This document shows, piece by piece, positions 23,110 to 31,731 of a stretch of 34,685 nucleotides of DNA. The stretch lies in NCBI GenBank assembly GCA_938008215.1, contig CALLLS010000072.1, forward strand, positions 1 through 34,685. Reading direction: 5' to 3'. Within the stretch, counting starts at the first letter, position 1, and each line of letters starts with the position of its first letter. The stretch comes from an uncultured Verrucomicrobiales bacterium. GTDB taxonomy: Bacteria > Verrucomicrobiota > Verrucomicrobiia > Verrucomicrobiales > Akkermansiaceae. The notes below the pieces were generated by a model. It worked only from the letters and a program-made list of their open reading frames with translations. It had not been told where the DNA came from and made no database searches. The translations under genes were made by a program, and so were the position numbers.

Positions 23110-24378
23110 ATGAAAGACGTCTACATACTTGATGGAACAAGAACCCCTTTCGCGCGAATGGGTTCAGACTTCGCTAGCCTCTCCTCAGCAGACTTAGGCA
23201 GAGAAGCCACCACAGCTCTCTTAACAAAAACGGGCATAGATCCAAACGAGATTGATGAAGTGATTATAGGATGTGTCTGCCAACCAGCGGATGCCGCAAA
23301 TGTGGCACGCGTCATCGCCCTCCGATCAGGAATTCCAGAGCACGTCCCCGCAGTCACCGTCCACCGAAACTGCGCTTCTGGTTTTGAAGCCGTAACTACC
23401 GCATTCGAGCGCATTCAAGCAGGGCGTGGTGACCTTTACTTGGCTGGCGGTGCAGAAAGCATGTCAAACGCGCCTTTTCTCTATAATCAATCTGCCGTTA
23501 AGAAATACGGAATGCTAGGAAAAGCGAAAACCTTAGGGCAACGCCTCAAAGCACTCTCAGCTTTTCGTCCGAAAGACTTCTCTCCTATCATTGGTTTAAA
23601 GGTGGGTCTCACAGACCCTGTCTCAGGACTAAATATGGGAGAAACCGCTGAAGTTCTTGCAAGAGAGTATGATCTCACTAGGGAAGATCTAGACCGCTTT
23701 GCTGCACAGTCCCAAAGTCGCGCCTTAAATCGTTCCAAGGCACGAATAAAGGAGATCACTCCTGTGAACGTCAATGGAAAAGCCATCCTTGCAGACAATG
23801 GTGTGCGTAAGGACTCCACCTTTGAAAAACTCTCTACCCTCAGAACCGTATTTGACCGTAAGACGGGAGTAGTCACCGCAGGAAATAGCTCTCAAATAAC
23901 AGATGGCGCTGTATCCCTTTTAATTGGCACTAAAGAGGCAGCAGAAAGACTTGGGCTAAAGCCAATCGGAAAAATCACCGAATACGCCCACACCGGATGT
24001 GATCCTAAGCGTATGGGACTTGGACCAGTCAAAGCAATCGCAGCGGCGAATGCTCGTGCTAGCCTTTCAATTGAAGATGCGGACTTGGTAGAAATTAACG
24101 AAGCATTCGCGGCGCAAGTTCTCGCTTGTCTTAAAGCTTTATCAGAAAAAAAATATGCAGAGAAAGCAGGGCTTCCATCTCCGCTCGGTAATATAGATCC
24201 GGATCGTTTAAACCGATTAGGAGGAGCGATCGCACTTGGTCACCCTGTAGGAGCAACAGGAGCGCGACTCATCCTCACTGCGCTAAGCCAGCTAGAAGAT
24301 ATGAAAGGAAAGCGTGCCCTTGTTAGCGCATGTGTCGGCGGCGGGCAAGGAACAGCAATATGGCTCGAAAAAGTATAA
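23110..24378 (+). CDS. fadI: 3-ketoacyl-CoA thiolase (FadI/FadA-like)
   Basis: Splits 3-ketoacyl-CoA with CoA to give acetyl-CoA and a chain two carbons shorter, the last step of beta-oxidation. The 422-aa product has the acyl-accepting Cys88 (HRNCASGFEA), the EINEAFAAQ motif, His378 in GHPVGATGAR, and the second catalytic Cys408 in SACVGGGQGTAIW. The region GQRLKALSAFRPKDF followed by GLNMGETAEVLAREY resembles FadI more than FadA, hence the symbol, but a degradative thiolase of the FadA class cannot be ruled out. The next gene follows after 12 nt and encodes its metabolic partner; the two may form a complex. Confidence 0.93.
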   Translation: MKDVYILDGTRTPFARMGSDFASLSSADLGREATTALLTKTGIDPNEIDEVIIGCVCQPADAANVARVIALRSGIPEHVPAVTVHRNCASGFEAVTTAFERIQAGRGDLYLAGGAESMSNAPFLYNQSAVKKYGMLGKAKTLGQRLKALSAFRPKDFSPIIGLKVGLTDPVSGLNMGETAEVLAREYDLTREDLDRFAAQSQSRALNRSKARIKEITPVNVNGKAILADNGVRKDSTFEKLSTLRTVFDRKTGVVTAGNSSQITDGAVSLLIGTKEAAERLGLKPIGKITEYAHTGCDPKRMGLGPVKAIAAANARASLSIEDADLVEINEAFAAQVLACLKALSEKKYAEKAGLPSPLGNIDPDRLNRLGGAIALGHPVGATGARLILTALSQLEDMKGKRALVSACVGGGQGTAIWLEKV

Positions 24379-24390
24379 CCCATTCACACA

Positions 24391-26376
24391 ATGATTAGCA
24401 GTATCTACAGAAATATTCAGTTAGAAATCAATGAAGAGAGCAAAATCGCGCATCTGGTTTTTGATCGTCCAAACTCTTCTGCCAACCTCTTTGACGAGCT
24501 CACTCTTAAAGAAACCATCGCTGTTTGTGGTGAACTTTCGACACGGGAGGATCTAAAAGGCCTTATCATCTCTTCCGCCAAGCCTAAGATTTTCATCGCA
24601 GGAGCTGACCTGACTTCGCTGGCTCACCTTGAAGGCAATGCGATGGAAGAAATCATCGATTTAGGACAAGGCATGGCGAACGCGATCGAGACCCTTCCCT
24701 TTCCAAAAGTAGCTGCCATCAATGGAGCTTGCGCTGGTGGGGGGTATGAACTCGCCTTAGCTTGCGATTGGCGTGTGTCTGGAAATTCTTCCGCCGTGAA
24801 AATAGGACTTCCTGAAACTAAGCTCGGTATTATTCCTGGCTGGGGTGGCTCCACAAGGCTCCCCCGCCTGATTGGCTTACCAATAGCTCTTCCTCTCATT
24901 CTGGGTGGTAAGTTGCTCAACGCCAAGGCCGCAAAGAGAAAAGGACTCACTGATGAATACTGCCCTTCTGAAAACATCCTCGCGCTCGCAGAGACTTACT
25001 TAAAAAAAGGTAACCGCAAGGAAAAGAAACATCTTAAGTTTCATAATCCTTTGAGCGTGTCTTTCATAAAATCTAAGGCAAGGAAAAGCCTAATGGAAAA
25101 AACGCGAGGGCACTACCCCGCCCTGCTTGCTGCACTAGATGTAGCATGTAAAGGTGTGCTAACGAGCAAGGAGCAAAGCCTCAAAAATGAGAGTGAACAA
25201 TTCGTTAAACTATCAGCAACAAAGGAAGCTAAAAACCTGATCAGTCTCTTTTTCCTCAGTGAAAAGGCGAAAAAGCTCAAGATCGATGGTGTCGAAAGCA
25301 TTCCGACGATCAAAGACGCGGCAATCATCGGGTCTGGAGTGATGGGTGCGGGAATAGCGTATTGGCTGACTGCCAGAGGGTATCCCACTCTTCTTAAAGA
25401 CTTGAATCCTGATGCCCTAGCGAAGGGCGTCGCCAACATTGATACTCTTTATAAAAAAGCGACTCAACGCTACGTAATCAGTAAAATCAAGGCTAAGACC
25501 TCACGCGACCTCTTAACAGCCACTACCTCTGATGTCCCGTTGCGAAAAGATCTTATCATTGAAGCAGCTGTTGAAAATCTGGAGATTAAGAAAAAAATCT
25601 TCGCTGGTTTAGCGGCACAATCTCGCCCAGATACTATCTTAGCTACTAATACATCCGCCCTCCCTATCTCAGAGATTGCGGAAGTCACTCCTAACCCAGA
25701 GCGAGTCATAGGGATTCACTTTTTTAATCCCGTGCATCGCATGCCTTTAGTAGAAATCGTAAAAACAGAGCACACTTCCGATGAAACCCTTGCCGCAACA
25801 CTTGCCTTCGTGCAGCGCATCGGCAAGTCCCCCGTCATCGTCAAAGATAGTCCTGGCTTCCTCGTTAACCGTGTTCTCGTTCCTTACCTCGTAGAAGCAG
25901 CGATGATGTTTATTAATGGCGCTAATCCGAAAGACATTGACGACGCTATGTTAGACTTCGGTATGCCAATGGGACCTATTCGTCTTCTCGACGAGGTGGG
26001 CTTAGATGTTGGTATGCATGTGGCACAAACGCTCGCAGACGCCTTCCCTGACAGAATGCATGTCCCTGAACTCCTTCAAGAGCTCATCGATGAAGGACAT
26101 CTTGGGAAGAAGGCTGGCAAAGGGTTCTATCTTTATGAAAAAGGGCAGTCCACTGTCGTAAATCAAGCCGCCCGGAAATACCAAAAAGAAAAAACGAATT
26201 CCGCTACCAAAGATGAGATCGCTAGCCGTCTCAGTCTCATGATGTGCGAGGAGACTAAACGTTGCGTCGATGAAGGAATCGTCGCTAGTGAAGAAGAAGC
26301 TGACCTCGCCATGATTTTAGGAACAGGCTTTGCGCCTTTCCGTGGTGGTCCACTCAAGCACCTTAAAACCCTATAA
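24391..26376 (+). CDS. fadJ: Bifunctional enoyl-CoA hydratase / 3-hydroxyacyl-CoA dehydrogenase (FadJ/FadB-like)
   Basis: Catalyses the middle two steps of beta-oxidation. The N-terminal crotonase half (residues 1 to about 190) has both catalytic Glu residues, in GGGYELALACDW and GLPETKLGIIPGWGG. The dehydrogenase half starts near 308 with an NAD motif IIGSGVMGAGIAYWL (from Gly314), the HFFNPVHRMPLVEIV block with the catalytic His, and a C-terminal 3-hydroxyacyl-CoA dehydrogenase domain (GPIRLLDEVGLDVGMHVA; GFYLYEKG). At 661 aa it is somewhat shorter than FadB or FadJ of E. coli (about 715-730). It lies 12 nt after the thiolase gene and 7 nt before the acyl-CoA oxidase start. Confidence 0.94.
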   Translation: MISSIYRNIQLEINEESKIAHLVFDRPNSSANLFDELTLKETIAVCGELSTREDLKGLIISSAKPKIFIAGADLTSLAHLEGNAMEEIIDLGQGMANAIETLPFPKVAAINGACAGGGYELALACDWRVSGNSSAVKIGLPETKLGIIPGWGGSTRLPRLIGLPIALPLILGGKLLNAKAAKRKGLTDEYCPSENILALAETYLKKGNRKEKKHLKFHNPLSVSFIKSKARKSLMEKTRGHYPALLAALDVACKGVLTSKEQSLKNESEQFVKLSATKEAKNLISLFFLSEKAKKLKIDGVESIPTIKDAAIIGSGVMGAGIAYWLTARGYPTLLKDLNPDALAKGVANIDTLYKKATQRYVISKIKAKTSRDLLTATTSDVPLRKDLIIEAAVENLEIKKKIFAGLAAQSRPDTILATNTSALPISEIAEVTPNPERVIGIHFFNPVHRMPLVEIVKTEHTSDETLAATLAFVQRIGKSPVIVKDSPGFLVNRVLVPYLVEAAMMFINGANPKDIDDAMLDFGMPMGPIRLLDEVGLDVGMHVAQTLADAFPDRMHVPELLQELIDEGHLGKKAGKGFYLYEKGQSTVVNQAARKYQKEKTNSATKDEIASRLSLMMCEETKRCVDEGIVASEEEADLAMILGTGFAPFRGGPLKHLKTL

Positions 26377-26383
26377 AACGAAA

Positions 26384-28336
26384 ATGCATCCTAATTCCCA
26401 ATCAGAAAACGCAACTCGTATCGCACCCCATTTGCGCGTCAGTGCAGAAAATAAAACTGACCAGTATCCACCCATTGAGGCAGAGAATAAGCTCGATGTA
26501 GACCTTCTACGGAAAACCTTTGACGGAACCCAAGTGGAAACGCGAGACAGGCTTCGCGAGCTCTTCTCTCTTCCTGAAATGGCGCAATACCCATTTTCAG
26601 ACCGTGAGAATGAGCGAAAGACCGTGCTCAATTGGTGTGAAGTCATGGCGCGCGAAGGAATAGGAGCTAAGCTTTTCCCTGATGGATATGCTGGTGATCA
26701 AGACTTGGCGAGCTTCTTTGCCTCCTTTGAAATGCTTGCTTACCATAACCTAAGCTTAACCATTAAGTTCGGGGTGCAATACGGTCTCTTTGGTGGTTCA
26801 GTAATGAACTTGGGAACGGAGAAACATCATAAAAAAGTCTTAGAAAAATGTAATTCTATGGAGTTGCCTGGATGCTTTGCCATGACAGAGATTGGACATG
26901 GTTCTAATGTGCGCCAGATAGAAACTACGGCCACTTATAACCATGAGACACGATCCTTCGCCATTCACTCCCCTTCATGGAGCGCAGGAAAAATATACAT
27001 TGGTAATGCAGCGCGAGACGGTGAGATGGCAACAGTCTTTGCTCAACTTCATATTAATGGAACCTGTAAAGGAGTTCATGCATTCATTGTTGATATTCGT
27101 GATAAAGAGAAAAACCTTCTGCCAGGAATTCACATTGATGATAATGGACAAAAGATAGGATTAAATGGCGTCGATAATGGTATGATCTGGTTTGATCAAG
27201 TCTCCATTGATAAAGACGCCCTTCTTGACCGTTTTGCCACCATTGACGACAACGGAGTATGGAGCAGTCCTATAGAAGGTGACTCTAAGCGGTTTTTCAC
27301 CATGCTAGGAACCCTAGTAGGTGGACGCATGAGCGTGGGTGGTACTGCTATTAAGGGTGCGCAAAAAGCCCTCGCCATTGCTACTAAATACGCCCATCGC
27401 CGGAGACAGTTTGGCCCAGAAGGAAAGCCTGAAACACACATCATTCAATACCCCACTCATCAGAAACGTATTGCGGAAGGAATCGCCACCACTACGGCAC
27501 TTTCCTTCGCTATCCAAGATATCTCTGACCTGCACGCTAAGAATAAGGGGCAGGCGACACGTGACATAGAAACGACTGCAGCGGCTCTTAAAGCATACGC
27601 CACATGGGAAAGCATGCGCATTTTACAAAACTGTCGTGAAGCCTGTGGAGGTGAGGGATACCTTTGGAAAAATCAAATTGGGGAAATAAAGGCGGACTTA
27701 GACATCTTTACCACCTTTGAGGGAGACAATACCGTGCTCATGCAGCTCGTCGCCAAGGGGCTCTTCGCAAAACTAAAAGATCGTTTTCAAAGTGGAGAAC
27801 TCAGCACTAGTAAAATTGTTCTTCAGAGATTAAAAGGTAAGTTCCGCAAGATCCACATTCCGGGACAAAGAACAAACTGGCATGACCTCAATATCATTGG
27901 AGATCTCCTACTCGCACGTGAGAACTCTATTACATTAAGCCTTGCTCAGAGAATGCGTAAAGAGCGAAAACAAGGACGACGCTCGCATGACCTCATGCTT
28001 GAGCATCAGCTGGAGCTCTTAGACCTCGCTCATGCATATGCAGAACGCATTTCCTATCAATCTATTCTTGGCAGGTTTCTAGCCTTTGAAAAGGAGCACA
28101 ATAACGAGGAACTTCATGCCCTCCTTAAAACTATGACCATCAGCTTTGGGTTAGAACGAATCTTACGTAACCCCGCTTGGTTCTTCAATAATGGGCATTT
28201 AAACGCAGAGAACCACCCCTTTGCCGAACTTACCTTAAAGCATACATACGCTCAAATCAGCCATCATTCGCATGACATTGTGGAAGCGTATGGAATTCCA
28301 GAAAGTTGTATGACTGCCCCCATTGCTAAAGCGTGA
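26384..28336 (+). CDS. Acyl-CoA oxidase / dehydrogenase family flavoprotein
   Basis: Carries out the first step of beta-oxidation, FAD-dependent dehydrogenation of acyl-CoA to the 2,3-enoyl-CoA. The chosen ATG at 26384 gives 650 aa and lies 7 nt after the fadJ stop; the frame is open further upstream but would overlap fadJ. Architecture is that of peroxisome-type acyl-CoA oxidases: FAMTEIGHGSNVRQIETTA, RMSVGGTAIKGAQKALAIA, HRRRQFGP, CREACGGEGYLW, and the catalytic Glu446 in TTFEGDNTVLM, then a second C-terminal helical domain. If it is a true oxidase it passes electrons to oxygen and makes hydrogen peroxide; a dehydrogenase using an electron-transfer flavoprotein remains possible. A hairpin terminator follows. 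Confidence 0.93.
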   Translation: MHPNSQSENATRIAPHLRVSAENKTDQYPPIEAENKLDVDLLRKTFDGTQVETRDRLRELFSLPEMAQYPFSDRENERKTVLNWCEVMAREGIGAKLFPDGYAGDQDLASFFASFEMLAYHNLSLTIKFGVQYGLFGGSVMNLGTEKHHKKVLEKCNSMELPGCFAMTEIGHGSNVRQIETTATYNHETRSFAIHSPSWSAGKIYIGNAARDGEMATVFAQLHINGTCKGVHAFIVDIRDKEKNLLPGIHIDDNGQKIGLNGVDNGMIWFDQVSIDKDALLDRFATIDDNGVWSSPIEGDSKRFFTMLGTLVGGRMSVGGTAIKGAQKALAIATKYAHRRRQFGPEGKPETHIIQYPTHQKRIAEGIATTTALSFAIQDISDLHAKNKGQATRDIETTAAALKAYATWESMRILQNCREACGGEGYLWKNQIGEIKADLDIFTTFEGDNTVLMQLVAKGLFAKLKDRFQSGELSTSKIVLQRLKGKFRKIHIPGQRTNWHDLNIIGDLLLARENSITLSLAQRMRKERKQGRRSHDLMLEHQLELLDLAHAYAERISYQSILGRFLAFEKEHNNEELHALLKTMTISFGLERILRNPAWFFNNGHLNAENHPFAELTLKHTYAQISHHSHDIVEAYGIPESCMTAPIAKA

Positions 28337-28338
28337 GA

Positions 28339-28360
28339 GCGGAAAATATTAATTTTCCGC
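28339..28360. terminator. Bidirectional hairpin between convergent genes
   Basis: GCGGAAAAT pairs with ATTTTCCGC around a 4-base loop (ATTA), a perfect 9-bp stem in the 35-nt gap between the converging acyl-CoA oxidase gene and pgi. The A-run and T-run inside the arms suit termination on both strands, although no long T-run follows the stem. Confidence 0.65.
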
Positions 28361-28371
28361 GATCACAGTAA

Positions 28372-29928
28372 CTACCGCTCTGTGAAAGAATCTTGAGCAG
28401 GAGTTTCTCTGTGGGAAACTTTTGCTCCTCCGTTACTCGCAAGGTGAGTGAGGCAGTGATAAACGTTTTCTGAATCTGTTCCCAAACAGCCAGAAATTTC
28501 ATCTGCAGTTTGTCCTTTAGATGTAAGTGAATCCTTAACTTCTTTTAAAAGCTTAAGGAATGAGGCAGCAGCCTTTTTCCCTGCTTCCACTCCTGGCTGG
28601 TTGTATGCATTCACATTGATTAGTGAAGCATAATAAGAGACTGCTCTCTCAAAAAGCGCAATAAGCATCCCCAGGCTATAAGGGCTAACTTCTGTGATAG
28701 AAATCGTTACTGAGCGACGTCCTGACTGGAAAAGAGCCTTGCGGGTTCCGCGCAAGAAGCCTTGGAGAAAGTCGGCGGAAGTGACACTACCTTCCACTTC
28801 TATAGAATGCTTCTCACGCCCTTTGCGGACTTCAATGAAGGTAGCGAAAAAATTATGTACTCCGTCTCTCAACTGCTGCATATATGCATGCTGATCAGTA
28901 GAGCCCTTATTTCCGTATACGGCGATCCCTTGGTTTACCTTTTTTCCATCTAGATCCAGCTCTTTACCAAGTGATTCCATGACAAGCTGTTGGAGATACT
29001 TGGAGAACAGAGAAAGTGAGTCCTTATAAGGAAGCACCACCATATCTTTTTCTCCTTTCCCATTTCCTTCGTGATACCAAGCTAGAGCTAACTGTAATGC
29101 CGCATTCTGGCTTAGGTTTTGCACTCTAGTCTTCTTGTCCATATCCGATGCCCCAGCTAAAAACTGGTCTATATCAAGCCCTTGAAGAGCCATCGGCACA
29201 AGCCCTACCGTGGATGTCACTGATGTTCTTCCTCCTACCCAATCTTCCATTGGGAAAATTGTGAGGAAGTCTTGCTCCTTAGCAAAATTATCCAGCTTAG
29301 AGCCTTCTCCCGTAATTGCACAGGCATGCTTAGAGAAATCATGTCCTGCATTCTCAAACGCTGCCTTAGCTTCTAGCATCCCGTTTCTCGTCTCAGGCGT
29401 TCCTCCAGATTTAGAAATAACCACCACGATTGTTGTGGCGAGTCGTTCTCCAATTTTCTCTAAAACGTTATCAATCCCTTGAGGGTCAGTATTATCAAAG
29501 TAGAAGGTTTTCAGTGTAGAATTCTGCCCTACCGCATTGGTAACAAACTGTGGACCAAGTGCTGATCCTCCAATCCCCACGATTAAAAGAGTATCAAACT
29601 TATTTCCACTAGGTGCTGTTATTTGACCTGAATTTACTTTTTCTCCAAATTCTTTTAGCTGAGCAAGCGGTTTTGTAATTTGCGCTTTTATTTCGGAGTT
29701 TGGAGCCAAGTCCACATTACGTAACCAGTAATGCCCTACCATTCTTCCTTCATCAGGATTGGCAATTTCACCTTTCTCAATATCTTGAATGTCTTTAAAA
29801 GCCTTTTGAATCTTACCTCCCATTTTGGCATGAAAACCTTCATCAATCTCCATTAAGGAGAGGTCTAAAGAAAAGTCCAAGTCGTTATAGCGAAGGAGTG
29901 AAGATGAATAATTGTTCCAGTTGCTCAT
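28372..29928 (-). CDS. pgi: Glucose-6-phosphate isomerase
   Basis: Interconverts glucose 6-phosphate and fructose 6-phosphate in glycolysis and gluconeogenesis. The 518-aa product has the sugar-isomerase (SIS) fold signatures: LLIVGIGGSALGPQFVTNAV near residues 113-132, and VVVISKSGGTPETRN near 171-185, where the phosphate is bound. Later blocks EDWVGGRTSVTSTVGLVPM and the C-terminal LINVNAYNQPGVEAGKK carry the PGI-type active-site residues, including the Lys in the last. Length is close to that of long bacterial PGI proteins (about 450-550). The ATG has no ribosome site; a T-rich run lies directly before it. It is divergent from proS across 173 nt. Confidence 0.96.
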   Translation of the reverse strand: MSNWNNYSSSLLRYNDLDFSLDLSLMEIDEGFHAKMGGKIQKAFKDIQDIEKGEIANPDEGRMVGHYWLRNVDLAPNSEIKAQITKPLAQLKEFGEKVNSGQITAPSGNKFDTLLIVGIGGSALGPQFVTNAVGQNSTLKTFYFDNTDPQGIDNVLEKIGERLATTIVVVISKSGGTPETRNGMLEAKAAFENAGHDFSKHACAITGEGSKLDNFAKEQDFLTIFPMEDWVGGRTSVTSTVGLVPMALQGLDIDQFLAGASDMDKKTRVQNLSQNAALQLALAWYHEGNGKGEKDMVVLPYKDSLSLFSKYLQQLVMESLGKELDLDGKKVNQGIAVYGNKGSTDQHAYMQQLRDGVHNFFATFIEVRKGREKHSIEVEGSVTSADFLQGFLRGTRKALFQSGRRSVTISITEVSPYSLGMLIALFERAVSYYASLINVNAYNQPGVEAGKKAAASFLKLLKEVKDSLTSKGQTADEISGCLGTDSENVYHCLTHLASNGGAKVSHRETPAQDSFTER

Positions 29929-30101
29929 TAAAAAATTAATTAATTATCATTTATCGCACGCTCTCTTTTACGTCCAGAATTTTAAATGAAACTATTAACA
30001 AGCTACAGGAAACTTGCTCACATCAGGTCAACCAAGCGTGATAACTCTGAATGGATATACCTTAGAAACTGATTGCATTTCAGGCATTCCAAAATATTAG
30101 A

Positions 30102-31655
30102 ATGGATAAAACTTTAGATTATATCATGGCTAAACCTCCTAAAAATGCGATCACACCCACTCGTGCAGAAGACTTTCCTGAATGGTATCAACAAGTCATT
30201 AAAGGTGCAGACCTCGCTGAAAACTCAGAGACGAGAGGGTGCATGGTCATCAAGCCCTGGGGGTTTGCTCTATGGGAAGGCGTAAAAGAGTATTTAGATA
30301 AGCGCTTTAAAGAAACTGGGCATGAGAACGCTTACTTCCCTCTCCTTATTCCCATTGCTCACCTTGAAAAAGAAGCGGAACACGCAGAAGGGTTTGCTAC
30401 GGAGTGTGCCGTCGTGACTCATCATCGCCTTGAAGCAAAAAAAGATGAAGCCACTGGAAAAACTAAAATGATTCCTTCTGGAAAACTGACAGAGCCATAC
30501 GTGATTCGTCCCACCTCAGAAACCATCATCGGATCTGCATTCTCCCGATGGGTAGAATCTTACCGTGACCTCCCTCTCCTCATTAACCAATGGGCAAACG
30601 TCATGCGTTGGGAAATGAGAACGCGCCTCTTCCTCAGAACAGCCGAGTTCCTCTGGCAGGAAGGTCACACTGCCCACGCTACTAAAGATGAAGCCCAAGC
30701 GGAAACGAAACTTATCCATACTCTTTATCAAGAATTCCTCAATGAAGTCTTAGCTATTCCCGTCATAGCAGGCGAAAAGACCGAGGCTGAAAGATTCCCT
30801 GGTGCGGAAAACACTTACACGGTGGAAGCGATGGTGCAGGATAAGAAGGCGATCCAAGCTGGAACGTCGCATTACCTCGGACAAAATTTCGCTAAGGCAC
30901 AAGAGATTTCCTTCCTTGATAAAGATAACACGACGAAACATGCACACACGACGAGCTGGGGGGTCTCCACGCGACTCATTGGCACACTTATCATGGCACA
31001 CTCCGATGATGACGGGCTAGTCCTTCCTCCGCGCATTGCACCACAACAAGTTGTCATTATCCCAGTCACTCCTAAGGAGGAGTCGAAAGACGCAATTATA
31101 GATGCATGCCAAGCTCTAGCCTCTACTCTGAGATCAAAGGTGGAATATGGCGGAAGTACCGTGCGCGTGAAGGTAGATACCAGAGAACTCCAAGGTGGGG
31201 CTAAAAAGTGGGAATGGGTAAAAAAAGGCGTTCCTGTCCGCATAGAGATCGGTCCCAGAGATCTAGAGTCCAGAAAAGTCTGCCTCGCCCGCCGTGATCA
31301 GCCATCAAGCGAAAAATCCTTCTTGGATCGAGAAGATGTCATCAATGACCTCGAATCCATACTAGCAGAAATTCAAGAGAATCTCTTGAACAGAGCTACA
31401 ACCCTCCGTGATGAAAATATCGAGGAATGCACTGATCTCTCGGTCTTTGAAAAACACTGGGGAGGTGATGAAAATGCACAACCAAGCTGGCTACTCTGCC
31501 CATGGAACGGGACAAAAGAAGAGGAAGAGACGCTTGCTAAAAAGCATAAAATCACGATTCGTTGCATCCCAGAAGAACTCCAAAAAGGAGCCTCTTCCTG
31601 CATCCTCACTGGAGATAACACATCCCAATGGGTTCTCTGGGCCAGGAGTTATTAA
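30102..31655 (+). CDS. proS: Prolyl-tRNA synthetase, archaeal/eukaryal type
   Basis: Charges tRNA-Pro. The 517-aa class II synthetase begins with AEDFPEWYQQVIKGADLAE and carries GCMVIKPWGFALWEGVKEYL, PTSETI, and RLFLRTAEFLWQEGHTAHAT, all typical of the archaeal/eukaryal ProRS class. It goes straight from motif 2 to the WGVSTRLIG motif 3 region without the approximately 180-aa editing insertion of E. coli-type enzymes. A C-terminal domain ending in Tyr follows, as usual for the class. The ATG at 30102 is chosen; a second ATG at 30126 (MAKPPKN) would remove 8 residues and is equally plausible. It is followed 76 nt later by secA on the same strand. Confidence 0.96.
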   Translation: MDKTLDYIMAKPPKNAITPTRAEDFPEWYQQVIKGADLAENSETRGCMVIKPWGFALWEGVKEYLDKRFKETGHENAYFPLLIPIAHLEKEAEHAEGFATECAVVTHHRLEAKKDEATGKTKMIPSGKLTEPYVIRPTSETIIGSAFSRWVESYRDLPLLINQWANVMRWEMRTRLFLRTAEFLWQEGHTAHATKDEAQAETKLIHTLYQEFLNEVLAIPVIAGEKTEAERFPGAENTYTVEAMVQDKKAIQAGTSHYLGQNFAKAQEISFLDKDNTTKHAHTTSWGVSTRLIGTLIMAHSDDDGLVLPPRIAPQQVVIIPVTPKEESKDAIIDACQALASTLRSKVEYGGSTVRVKVDTRELQGGAKKWEWVKKGVPVRIEIGPRDLESRKVCLARRDQPSSEKSFLDREDVINDLESILAEIQENLLNRATTLRDENIEECTDLSVFEKHWGGDENAQPSWLLCPWNGTKEEEETLAKKHKITIRCIPEELQKGASSCILTGDNTSQWVLWARSY

Positions 31656-31731
31656 GGCTACCACTTTTTCCTTTTCTCCTTTCGCTAACCGTGTAAGTAA
31701 CACCTTTCAATCCTATTTCCTCTAAGAAAAC

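Noticed and set aside
26330-26383. Upstream extension of the acyl-CoA oxidase frame
   Set aside because: It overlaps the fadJ end and has no family similarity; the ATG at 26384, 7 nt after the fadJ stop, fits better.
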